From: Siderastrea radians
Lineage: Eukaryota; Cnidaria; Anthozoa; Scleractinia; Rhizangiidae
DNA length: 64,000 bases
Direction of reading: 5' to 3'
NCBI GenBank assembly: GCA_964017195.1
Contig: OZ024889.1
Location: 57,104,074-57,168,073 of the forward strand
Part shown: positions 27,101 to 37,839 of the stretch, piece after piece
Position numbering within the stretch: the first letter of the stretch is position 1
Layout: each line of letters opens with the position of its first letter
Made by a program: the position numbers and the translations under genes
The notes under the pieces: generated by a model
Database searches by the model: none
Told to the model about the DNA's origin: nothing
Seen by the model: the letters and a program-made list of their open reading frames with translations, nothing else

Positions 27101-28395
27101 CGGCAGAAAACGGGGTTTTCGAGAAGAAAGTCAAAGATTTGCAAAGACGATTTAATGAAGAAAAGGAAGAAATTTTGAACCGAGCCTCAAAGGAAAAGAC
27201 AAAGTTAGAAGAAGAAGTAAGAGAGGCCAAAGAGAAGCTGACCAGTTACCGTCGTTTACTTGAAGATGAGATGGATGACTTGAAGCGAAAGCATAGAAAG
27301 GAGCTTGATTACCTGAACGACAAGCTGGTGAAAGAGAGAGCTAAGGGTGAAGAGAGAATCCGCATTAATAGAAATGGTTCTCCACCAAAGAATGGAATTT
27401 CGACACAAAGTAGACGATTTAGCTCGGATGATGACAACACGATGGGTGGAGAACAGCAAAGGTTAAATGATGAGCTGGAAAGACAAAAGTTGGCGTTGAC
27501 GTCAAAGTTTGACAAAGATAAAAGCCAGTTGCAAAATGAAAAGGAAAAGCTAATGGAAACGATGCATACCCTCAAAAAAGAGGTGAATTCCCTTAAATGC
27601 GAGAAACGAGAATCTAAGGATTGCTACAAAAAAGAAATAGAAAAGCTTGCAAGAATCCACGATGTTGAAAAGATGACCATTCTACAAAGAGCTTCAAGAG
27701 AGAAAGATGAGCAATTGTCGCGAATTAAGGAAGATTACGAAGAAAAGTTGTCTTCGCAAGGGAAAAAGTTACAGGCGATTATCGATGACTTAAGACGTAA
27801 GATGTCATTAACAGAACGAAAGGTAAAAGATATGGAAATGCAACAGAAGAACGAAAGGATGAGATACCAGGAAGAGAAGACCACTGCGGAAAAGAGTCTT
27901 ATCCAAAGCCGAGAAGAGCTGAAGATGACAATGGAAAGGGAGTATCAAAAAATGTTGAAAGATGAAAAACTGAAATTTGAGCAAACAATCAATGCCTTAA
28001 CAAAGCAAATCTCTTTCCTGAAAGATCAAAGAAAAGCAATTCAAGCGAAGCTCTTAAGCAACGAGCTTTCTGGAAATTCCAGGATAAATACGGAGCAGTT
28101 AACGAGGAGCAGTTTGGCAATTCAGATGGAGAGAGAGTTTCTGGAGAGGTCGGAGGGCGAGAGAAGAAAGTTTGAGGTCAAAATTAACGACCTTCAGCAG
28201 AAAATAAGTAAACTTAAACGAGAAAAAACCGAGCTCAAGACGACACTCGAAAACGAAAAGCAGGAACTGGAGGAAGAGTTGGAAAAAATGCGAGAGGACT
28301 TGAGACGAAAGCTCAGCAAAGCAAGACATGAGATGGAAAGAAAAACGGATGTAATTGGCAAAATCATGATGGAAGACAAAGTAAAAAATATTCTG
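21128..28395 (+). CDS. Giant Met/Gln-rich coiled-coil protein, gene 2 main exon
   Basis: The exon begins after TTGCAG at 21,127; the first in-frame ATG is 21,217. From that start it gives 2,393 residues. Residues 1 to about 1,065 are Met/Gln/Glu/Ser-rich with two kinds of tandem repeat. Residues 1,069-2,380 are a charged coiled coil, interrupted at about 1,119-1,162 by a His/Cys-rich patch. The last part has the same modules as gene 1 (FEQTINALTKQISFLKDQRK next to gene 1 FEETLQGLRREIGSLQEKRR). The donor is probably CTG|GTGGGT at 28,396; AAA|GTAAAA at 28,381 is an alternative in the same phase. With exons at 29,153 and 30,235 the protein is about 2,637 residues. Function unknown. The frame also stays open from 21,193 back to the acceptor, so an upstream coding exon is possible. 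Confidence 0.85.
21167..21220 (+). promoter_or_regulatory. Upstream ORF overlapping the gene 2 start
   Basis: A 17-codon frame starting at ATG 21,167 ends with TGA at 21,218-21,220, overlapping the proposed gene 2 start by ATGA. If the start is correct this could limit translation or force reinitiation. If a coding exon lies upstream it is meaningless. Confidence 0.35.
22021..23235 (+). repeat. 405-bp (135-aa) tandem repeat, three copies
   Basis: The marker AATGGACAAGAAATGCAGATG starts near 22,021, 22,426 and 22,831, exactly 405 bp apart. The third copy diverges towards its end. The encoded unit alternates MQMQEIS-type Met/Gln stretches with VEGGE and VNGGE turns. It lies in the N-terminal domain of gene 2 (about residues 269-675). 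Confidence 0.9.
23255..23600 (+). repeat. 15-bp (pentapeptide) tandem repeat
   Basis: About 23 copies of a 15-nt unit like ATGTCTATGCAAGAA, encoding M-[SP]-[MVI]-[QE]-E. The reading frame is kept throughout. It sits directly after the 405-bp repeats. Confidence 0.9.
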
Positions 28396-29152
28396 GTGGG
28401 TACCCTTTGCTCAAAAGAAATTATAGTTGATCTTCATTGTGTGCCTTTTGTTGCTTCTAGTCGTGTTTGTAAGTGTCTGAAAACAGCACAAAGAAAAGTT
28501 TAACAATTATTCCTTTCCCCTTCTATCCCTACTTGGGCTGCCCAAAAGTGCTGGTTGCTCAAGCATTGTAATTTTTTTAATGGGTAAGGAAAAACATAAC
28601 CGTGTTTGGGCTAAAGTGGCTATGACCTCTTGACCGCCTTTATTTGGTGGTGGTTATGTTATTTCGACAAGGTTATCTACTTAGTGAAAAGGCATTTGTC
28701 TGGAACGGCAGAGGTAAAGTTGACGCTGAGTGCGATAAAATGAAAAGTGAACCACTAAACAAAGAAAAAAACAAAGTGATGATATGGAAACAAAGCCTAA
28801 AACTTATCATTCATTGGTTTTTAACCATGTAGAGGTCGACCTTTCAAGGGAAGAAAATGTCACTAAGAACGGAAGTTTGTGCAACAGAAATGTAGTACCA
28901 AAAATGGGGAAATAAGGAAGAAAGCACATAAAATGTTAACATAATTTGAAGATATTAAAAAGCTTTTTTGGCCGTCACCTATGTAAAATACAGTCATATA
29001 AATTTATATTTATATAGCTGAAAACATTATTCCCGGAAAAGAATGTCAACTTGAGCTGCATAGCCATGGCACGGTGATGCGTTCTTTTGCTGGGATATCA
29101 CTTCGCTCTCTGCCTCTGTCAATTATGAGAGTTGGTTTTCGTTTCCCATTAG

Positions 29153-29356
29153 GGTTGTTCCAGCGTGTCGTCCCATCATTCAACACAATGCGACGTGAGG
29201 CAATATAAGGACCAAATCAACTTGATGGAGCAAAGAAACATGACACTCCAGGCCAAAACAGAAAGGCTTGAGAGGGAACTCAGAGTTATGGGCGACCGAC
29301 TGAGGACCCTAGAAACACGTAACAAAGACTTGGAAGCTGCCAACAGGGAGGAGTGG
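29153..29356 (+). CDS. Gene 2 exon 2, short coiled-coil exon
   Basis: Sixty-eight codons, phase 0 at both ends, from acceptor CGTTTCCCATTAG to donor GTAAGA. It starts GCSSVSSHHSTQCDV and continues into the helix NMTLQAKTERLERELRVM. It is the counterpart of the small exons at 11,908 and 45,791. A later acceptor (TTCCAG, 29,163) gives another phase and was not used. Confidence 0.75.
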
Positions 29357-29443
29357 GTAAGAAGCTTGTAGCTGGTACCAAATGAAGAGACTTTACTTCA
29401 AAAACTGTTCTTGATTCTCATGAAATGATGTTTAACGTTGGGA

Positions 29444-29806
29444 CCCAGGGGGTACTCCCTAAAATGGCCTGTACGGGGACGTGCCACTGAACATGGTAGG
29501 GTTTTTGGCCTCTCTCTGTCCTAAACAGGGTCTGGTCAGTAAGATTGTCGTTGTTAAATATGGAGTATACAGGATCTAGCAATCCTAGATTGGGGACGTT
29601 TGCTGGCATGGTCTTTGAAACACTTAAAAATTGTGTAAAACATGAGAGTGTGTATTTTGTCATTTTTCCTAATCGGGGACCTTAAATGGAGGGTGATGTC
29701 CAGCACAGGGTTGGTACTTTAAGCATTTTTAGGTCCTAAACAGGGTCAGGGATTCAGACCCTCTACGGCACCCCCACACACCATGGTTCAAGTGCCCCCT
29801 CCGGGG
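29444..29806. mobile_element. Small non-autonomous element, hAT-like MITE
   Basis: It is flanked by the 8-bp direct repeat CGTTGGGA (29,436-29,443 and 29,807-29,814). The ends are CCCAGGGGGTACTCCC and, inverted, CCCCGGAGGGGGCACTT. Inside is CCTAAACAGGGTCAGGG, shared with the copy at 51,726. The 8-bp duplication is typical of hAT-type elements; no coding capacity. It lies in intron 2 of gene 2. Confidence 0.75.
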
Positions 29807-30234
29807 CGTTGGGAATTTTCTAGTCTTGTCTTCTAGCTGGGAAGAAATATGTGCGATGATTTCTGCATAAGGCAGTCGATATTATAATTGTGAACTTTAC
29901 CCTTGATAAGCTAAAGGCAGTTAACGACAGAAAGTGATCTGTCTAAAAGGCTATAACCACTTGACACTGGTTCGAATTCATTCCAGCTCCTTCTTGTGGT
30001 TCTGCACGCGTTATTATGACTCTAGGCCCAAAATATTAGATCAGTACGAGTCATACTGTACGATTCCACCCCAGTAGTTATTTGGTATCTCGTATATGCA
30101 GCATGGCCGCGCGTTTCCTATTCATTTTACTTTTAACCAGTCCTTTCCAAAAAGGAAACTTAACAACTCTCCCAGGAAAGAAAGTTGTACCGATCATGTG
30201 TGAATGATCCCTGAAATTTAATTTCATTTCACAG

Positions 30235-30765
30235 AGTATAAATAGAAACGACACACTGCGTCTAAATCCTCAATCCCTTGGGGAATCGGAGTTCAGAGGA
30301 GGTAATGACCTTTCGTTGGGCTCAAACTTAGCTGGCCTGAGATCTGAGGCGAGAGTGTTCCAACCCAGCTATTCTCTAACACTGAACAACACAAGCGGTC
30401 AATCCTTAATAAACTCAGGGCAATCATACGGCGATATTCTACAGAAGGTACGATACACCATGCAGGCAACCGGGAGTATTTCAGATGCCCTGGGGGGACC
30501 CATGGCTGGAACCAGCGGGTTATCCAATGCAGCATTCATTGGCGCCTCTAGTGTTGGGATAAGACAAAGTGAGGCTTTGAGCAGTGGCTCGTTCAACCAG
30601 GCCGTGGTGAATTCACTAGGCAGCGGAAATATTGTAGGCAGTGTCTTTCCTGGTAACGCACAGTTTGTGGCTGGTAATGCAAATGAAAACGCTACAGCCG
30701 GGGTAGTTAGAAGCACCTCGCATGATGGAGAAGGAAGTCACCAGCCGGCTCCCAAAATACCGTGA
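30235..30765 (+). CDS. Gene 2 terminal exon, Ser/Gly/Asn-rich tail
   Basis: After acceptor ATTTCATTTCACAG the frame runs 176 codons to TGA in phase 0. The product is low-complexity and not coiled coil, rich in Ser, Gly, Asn and Ala (SGLSNAAFIGASSVG, SLGSGNIVGSVFPGN). It looks like a flexible or self-associating tail. Gene 3 also ends in a short Ser/Thr/Gln-rich tail. Confidence 0.7.
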   Translation, partial: SINRNDTLRLNPQSLGESEFRGGNDLSLGSNLAGLRSEARVFQPSYSLTLNNTSGQSLINSGQSYGDILQKVRYTMQATGSISDALGGPMAGTSGLSNAAFIGASSVGIRQSEALSSGSFNQAVVNSLGSGNIVGSVFPGNAQFVAGNANENATAGVVRSTSHDGEGSHQPAPKIP

Positions 30766-33199
30766 TATCTCAGTTGCTAACACTTTGGACGAAGCTGTAG
30801 GAGGCTCATGACTATGGAGGGGAGCATATACCCTAGAACTATTTTAAAAGTTCCAAAATGGACATAGAATCTAAACAAATCAGGTTTCTTTCACAGGATC
30901 CAAAATTTATGTAAGCCACAAGCTTTCGACTCCGTTGCGGAATCTTTATCGTAGAGTCTGTTAGCTCTCTATAAAGAGAGAGGCCTTTCAAGTCCGGCAA
31001 GCTGCAAGCACAAGTATTGTGGTAGCGTACCGTTGTTCTAAATGAATTTAGTTTGACTTCGCTGAAGAAATGAAGTCGAGGAGAGTTATGGTGGGGATTG
31101 GGGCTTCCATCTGGGAGTGCTTATGACTGTGTAAGTTTAGTTTTTGCTCTGACTGGTAGACCTGATCTGGGGGCTTATATGCAGAGAGGGGAAGGGAGAG
31201 GGGGAGGGAGGGAGGTAAATCGATAAACTTCCATTATGAGGGTAGTAGAAATTACAGCAAATTATTCTATTAAAAATATACCACCTGTACCAAAACCACC
31301 CCGGATAATCTCAAGCTGACTGAAAGTCAAGGTGACGGCTAATGACGCGAAATTAAGACATGTGGGACTTGAAAAAATCTTTTGATTAAATTGATTAAGT
31401 TTTCTGATGATAAATCTTTCTTTTTTCTCTAAAAGTCTTTGTGGCAAACGTCAAACGTTTGTTTACCTTTGAATGTGTTTTAGTTCCACTTGGTGACGTA
31501 ACTCAGTATGATAAATTCTTCCAGAGAAGGCTGCAATTGTTTAGTCTGGCAAACGTTATAAGCAGTAAGAGAGCGCGAAAAACACGAACTGGTGTCCCTG
31601 AAAGTGTATGCTTATCTAGGCTGTTATATATTGAAACAGTTTTCAAATTTCGTTGCAATTGTTGATAATGGGGGTCCCATATTGAAACATGTTTTACAGA
31701 TTAAAAACTGTCCTTATCTTTGTCAAACTTGAAAACAGAAAAATTCTAAGAATGCTGTTTTATATTAGCTAAAGAAATAGTTAAAGGGGCTTGAAGAGGG
31801 GTAACATAGGGTGTTTGTATCACCGTAACGGGTACATTATATGGAAAGAAAGTGCATATGGTAATGGATGCCTGCCTACCTGTTTGGATATGGCGTCTCC
31901 TCCTTACGCTTCTTGAAGATTCCCAATCAACGCCTTGCATGAAATTCTTTTCAGGGCCAAACTCCATCGGTTAAATGTGCTTGTAGCACGGTTCCGTTTT
32001 CAAGCATTTTAAGTATCCACCTTTCTCAAATAGTCTGATGAATTTATGCATGCTTGAAACCTTTATTTTTCTATGCAAAGGACAACATTGTTTAAAAGTT
32101 TCGCATTTTTTCAGTGCCTGTGATGTTTATTTTAAGTAAGATGTTTTGGAAAAACACATTACGTAACCCCAATACCTTTATTTTTTGCGGGGCTAAAATC
32201 GTGAAGAGCGTGCGATTGTTCGTTAGAAAGGTTTCCACATATCTCACTGATGAGTTACGTAAAAAAACCGTCAAAAGTACTCTGAATCTCTCGTTTAAAC
32301 AGTAAACAAAAAGCAATTGCAAGTATTTATTTGGTATCTCCACTACTACCGCTTTCATCCTTTATTTGTGGTATGGCACATGGATTACTTTTCTTAGGCT
32401 TACCTCTCGAGAACCTTGGAAGATGCGCCAAAATAAGGAAAACTAGCCTCAGGCGAAAATAACTGAAAGGCCTTGAGGGCATATTTCACTAAACGTAAAG
32501 TTACTTAAGTTTTACTTAAAGTTTAATTATAAAAAACCTAAAGAAGTATATGTTGGGAGTGTGTCGTTTTTGGTCCTTAGTCATGTTTGATAAGACTTTC
32601 AGTGAACGAAGTACTTAAATAATTGTTATATATGTTGTTTGAAATATTTTCAATTATAAACTTGTTTGAGTAATATTTGCTGGGAAGTTTACATGCTCTA
32701 GTTCATATTAACAAAATTGCGAATCTTGGGAAAAGTCCCTTCCTTAATGTTATATATAGTCTCGTCTATAATAATTATTAAAGTAATACTTGCTAGGAAC
32801 ATTTTGTTTAAGGACCTCTAGGAACCAAGATTGAAGTTTTAAAAACTCGTTTATGCCTAAACTAGAAATATGGATTATCCTATCATCAGGTTGTTTTATG
32901 TTAAAATCGTAAGAACGTTATGGGCACTGATGACGCTATGCGGTTGATTATTTTCATGATGTTACCTTTTCCATGTTTGAGAATACATTGGTATTGTACT
33001 AAGAAATTCCAAATCGCAGGTCAATTACATGTAATTTAAAGTTGTTACTTGAATATTTTTAACCTTGAAAATGGGGATAATTTAATAAAGGGTTTTTATG
33101 ATCACTGCTTTGTGTGTGAATGTTATCTATAGCATAGCTCTCAAAATTGCCAATCGTCTAGGTTCAGCAATTTTTATTTTAAGTGGGAAACGCACTAGC
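30766..33199. other. Intergenic region after gene 2
   Basis: I see no gene. There is a purine-rich GGGAGA run at about 31,185-31,215; the rest is AT-rich. Confidence 0.5.
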
Positions 33200-33437
33200 T
33201 GTTGTGCTAGCAGCACGCAGGACGTATGTCTAGACTACCACAATCCGTGGGAAGGTCATAAATCCGAGTTCCGGCTTCCTGAAGTACCGGAGAAAAACCT
33301 CTCGAAGCAAGGACGAGAACCAACAACAAACTCAACCCACATATGACGCCTAGTCCTGGAATCGAACCCAGGTCACTTTGGTCGGAGGTGAGTGCTCTCA
33401 CCACTGCACCACTGCACCAACCCTGCACCCGATCCAT
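33200..33437 (-). mobile_element. tRNA-derived SINE
   Basis: Read on the - strand, the head looks like a tRNA. An A-box-like TGGTGCAGTGGTGAGAGC (about 33,394-33,411) is followed by a B-box GGTTCGATTCC (33,358-33,368). The body continues with a GAGAGGTTTTTCTCCGG segment. Such a head and body layout is known for tRNA-derived SINEs. The 3' end is uncertain, and it is not a functional tRNA gene. Confidence 0.7.
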
Positions 33438-33625
33438 GAACTCTGGTAATCACTGCTTTTTTTGCGGCATTTCTGGTCAAAAGTTCGCTTCGAAGTGAAA
33501 AGTTTGGAACATCGCGGCACTTAACATGACAACCAATTTTCCTATAAGGAGAAAAGCAGGGTTATTCGTTGTTATTGTTCAACAAATTGTTAACAATATG
33601 CCCATATATGGTAAGGAAGCCCTCA

Positions 33626-33652
33626 ATATCTGTCATCCTACATGACAGATAT
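33626..33652. repeat. Perfect 10-bp inverted repeat
   Basis: ATATCTGTCA and TGACAGATAT around a 7-base loop. Confidence 0.8.
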
Positions 33653-34200
33653 CCTGCGATATACGTAAATGACCATATTTGGAAGTGCACTGCAGATTCT
33701 CTTTCATTGCTTGTTTGGCGGCCATTTTGAAAAGCGAGACAGTTTCAGCAGTGTTCTCCGTAAATTTTAACTCTCTGGAAGAAACTTTCCACATTAAATG
33801 CTCTCAAAAAGTCAACAAGTATTTGCTTCAGCTCACAAAGATATCCAGAGGTTGACTTGGAATTTTCACAGTGAGAACTCAACCAAGAAAATGCTATTGC
33901 GAACGAAGCAGCACACTTGCTCACGGAAAGTTGTAAAGACTAAAGTTGAAAAGATTTTCATTCACAGGAAGAGGACTTATTCTCGGTAAGGTAGCAATAT
34001 TTTTTTTCCTTTGTCTTGTCATTTTCAAACATGAGTTTGTAAATACGTCTTTTTAAGTGAACGGTAGTAAACTTCGATTTCTTGAAGTTCTGTTTTGATT
34101 TTTATTAAGCTTATGTGTTGCTAGCTTTTAGCGTTTTTATCATAGAGCCGTAGTTTTTCTTGTTCTGAAAATGGTAGGCGATGGGAATTTGTTGAATAAT

Positions 34201-34318
34201 AAAACAATTATCCTGCTCAATCTTGCAGAATATCCCCTGATTTAGCCAACTCGGCCTACGGCCTCGTCGGCTAAGTATCAGGTGATATTCCGCGCGATTT
34301 CGCAGGATAATTGTTAAA
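34201..34318. mobile_element. Hairpin MITE, ~118 bp
   Basis: Nearly the whole element is an imperfect inverted repeat with arms of about 50 bp (AAAACAATTATCCTGC at the left, its complement at the right, centre CTCGGCCTACGGCCTCG). No protein is encoded. Confidence 0.75.
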
Positions 34319-37300
34319 TATATAACATGTGTGCGGTAAACCATTAAGAAAACAACAAATTGAATGACCGGAATTGAGAATTTAATAACCAGCAATATTT
34401 AGAGTTGAAAGCCACATCAGTCGCAGGAGGTCTTCGTTTGAAGTACCTCGATATCCAGGTAAAACTGGAATGCAAGCAATGGAAAAGATACTATGGAAAC
34501 AAAGAGTGAACAAAACAAACCCGACCCGTATGACACTGAAAAAAAAGTTACCAGTTCTATTGCCTACAACGTAGTGTCTTATTTTCACAGCCCTAGATCG
34601 ACATTTGTTTATCTCCTTGTTTATCCTGCTGTTTGAGTCGTTCAGTCACAAACTAGATGAAACTGTTTTCGCATCGTATTCCAAGCCTCAAATAAAATGT
34701 TGGTGATATTGCTCGGGCTACAAGGTTATCCTTTGATTGTCTCATGGAAGTCTTTATAGTTTTCTTCCGATCAAAATGTTGTCTAATCAATGACAATAAA
34801 AAAGTTTCGGCCAAGCAAAGTTTTTGCTCGGAATTTAGATTAGTTCTGGTTCAATCTGTGGAGTTCGCGGTTTGTGGTTTTAGAACTTTTGGGTTTGGGT
34901 GCCAGTAATAATCAACACATATCCACAGTTCACCTCCCATTGTGACGGATACCACATGTAATAAAACTAAATCAGCAGACGGTCTAAATTTGGCCTGTGT
35001 TCATGAAACATTCACCAACCCACCTGTTACCAAACCCAGAAACAGAGTGCGGTCACGTTACAGCGTAGCTTAAACAACACCTTTAAATAGTTATTGAAAA
35101 GCCTGTCAAGGAATAACCATTAAAGACCATTTCCATTTCCATTTCCATTTCCACCTTCTTAGGTTGGAACATTGGAGGTAAATGACCTATATGAAACAAG
35201 AATAGTGTCGCAGCAAAACTTGTGAAGACGGAATTATATCATAAATGTACGGAGTAGCCTGAGCTGAGTTTAAAGTCCTTAAACAAAGGTAAGTTATTAT
35301 TTCCAAAAATCCCCAAAGCTTTGTGGTTTACTGTATTTCTTATCTCCTAGGGATTTACAAACAAGTTGCATAGAATCAAAATGGTAATTCGTTTTTCAAC
35401 ATGTTGCAATTTTAAGGGTTGCAGGTACATAACTGATTCGAAAAGTTAATTTGACATCTGTTTTTATACATTATAGAGTAAGTTGCTCTAGTTTGGTAAT
35501 TTTGATTGCATATTACCTTGACATGAAATTACATGTATCAAGACAAAAGCACCGCGTGACCTGCTAACCCCGAAATGCAAAGCTAGACAACGTGACAAAA
35601 ACGGAAAATCTGATTGGATAATATCTCGCCTTAACCTGGCACTGCTTCAAATAGCATCATTACAGTTAACCAAGTTGTTTACCATCTAAGAAAGATATTT
35701 GAACTGCCAGAGCAGAGACGGTAGTTTTTTTGAAGCTGTTTCTTTAGCCCTAGAAGTCTCTAACGCGGCTCATAGAACAGCTCTGTAGCAGTGTAGTCCT
35801 TGTCTGGAAAACCAGATAAAGAACTAGTGACCATCAAATTCACTAGAAGCACACGAACCTTGAATACAGGTAAGTTTTATTTTAAGATAAAACATTTAGG
35901 CTTGTTATGTTACTCGGGCGGCATTTAACGCGAACCGTTTCAAGGTTGGTATGGGTGCAACTACTGAAAGAAACAGTTCTAATTGTATATAAATACACAA
36001 CTGTCGTTTACTCTGTACAAAAAAAAAAGTCACTATAGGTAAGTCATTATAAGTACAAGCCATCATAGGACTTCGGAATTTCGACTAAACAGCCTCTTTC
36101 ACAATCAAGTTTTTTTTTATTTTGGCGGTTTTTTTTAAATAACAAGCAACTAAAACAAATAAGTATCGATAAGTAATGTTCGATACCAGGTTTTCCTGTC
36201 TAATGAATCCAGCAAGGTGTGTGATTCTTTTACTCATTATTTTTTCTAGATAGCCAGATGTCTTCGGTAGCCAAGTTGAATAGAAGACAGCAAATTCATA
36301 GTGCTGTTACATACACTTGCACTCAGTTATAAATTAATTTTTGTTGCCGTTATAATGCTGGCCACACTTTGCCCCTCCTCCTTCCCCTAACAATGATAAA
36401 AGATTTAGAATGCTTTATCTAAACATGAAAAGGAGGGTCGAGGTGGATGTCTTAAATGACCTTTTATGGAGAGTTTCAACATTCCTGATTGGGAATATAC
36501 CATCCAAGGAAAAGGGCTAAAAGCCACTTATAAACTGGCAATTGATTGAAGTGGTGCCAATCAAAACTGCAGAATGAGTGCCCGATAATTTCGAAAAAAT
36601 GTCTCTAAATGTGAAATGTTAATATACAATTTATGCGATGCGAAGGAAATACAGAGTAAAATACACCACTCGTCAACGTAACAGACATCAGTTGAAAAAA
36701 GCAGATGGAAAAGAGACCAACCTCCTAGTGTGATTGGACAAAAACCAAACGTTTGTTCATCAGAAAAAAAAATGAAATTGGTGTTGGCTGAGAATACAAA
36801 ATCCTCAGTGGTATCCTTCAACCACAAAAATTCACAATTTTCAAACAGAAAACTAAAGAAATAAGTAGACACGTTGAAAAATGTCGAGAAACCGAAATGA
36901 GTATCTATTTACTATAATAAGCTTTCCACGCTCATATATATGTTCTTGGTAAGCCTTTTCACTATCAGAGTCAGATATGGAGGCATTCAAGGCGGTTCTA
37001 ACTCTAAGTCTGTGGATGAAATTCCGTGCGTGGTGTGACCATTTCAGTAAATGAAACCTCTTCAGCAGTTTTTTTTTCACTTGGTACTATTTATATTTAG
37101 GTATTTTACAAAACCAAATTTGGGACAAATCCAGATTTTTTATTTTGGGCACTCTTGGGAGTAAAGGGGTTAATCTATGTCAGAATTTAACAGACGTATA
37201 TATCACTTTAAAGGGGCAGGTTCACGGCTCGGCGCATGTGCATTAATCAAATTCTATCTGTTAAAATCCCACTCACATGTATCTCAGCGATCACCTACTA

Positions 37301-37839
37301 TAGTAATCCCAAGTAGAACGGCGGAGGACTAAATTCGCAGGAAATATTAGTGGATTGCACCAACACTGTCAACGTTGAATTTATTGTTGACCCGAAGGTT
37401 TTATTCCATGGTTGATGAATTTACTGCTATTTGCAAGCGCTTTTGGTCAAATGGCTGCCAGGGGCGTGTGCAGATAGCTGAGAAATCATTAAATGCGAAA
37501 CTTTGGCAAGAAAATCTCACACACGAGCAATCTACTCGCTTCTGATCGGTTCTTTAACAATGTTATGAGATAATATTGCTTGCGTACTCGCTACAGTGTG
37601 CACAGGCGAAAAAACAACATTTAGATTCATGAGCCTGCGCTAGACCGTCAACGCTTCCTTTTAACGAAGCACTGGCTCTGACTAAATGGGAGTTTAAGGC
37701 GTTTTGTTTGGATCCTGATCTGCAAAGTGTTCTTGTGTTCTTCTGTGCTTCAGTAAACACAGACGAAAAGGACAATTCGCTGCTTTAACTTAATTTGATT
37801 TTAAAATTTTCGAAACTTTAGAGTAAAGGATTAAAAGAG
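34319..37839. other. Intergenic region upstream of gene 3
   Basis: I see no supportable gene. There is a (CCATTT)n run at about 35,127-35,155. The promoter and 5' UTR of gene 3 must be in the last part; a possible acceptor ACTTTAG lies at about 37,821, just before the start codon. Confidence 0.5.

Noticed and set aside
33348..33430. tRNA gene
   Set aside because: A and B boxes are present but a proper cloverleaf is not evident and a SINE body follows, so it was called a SINE.
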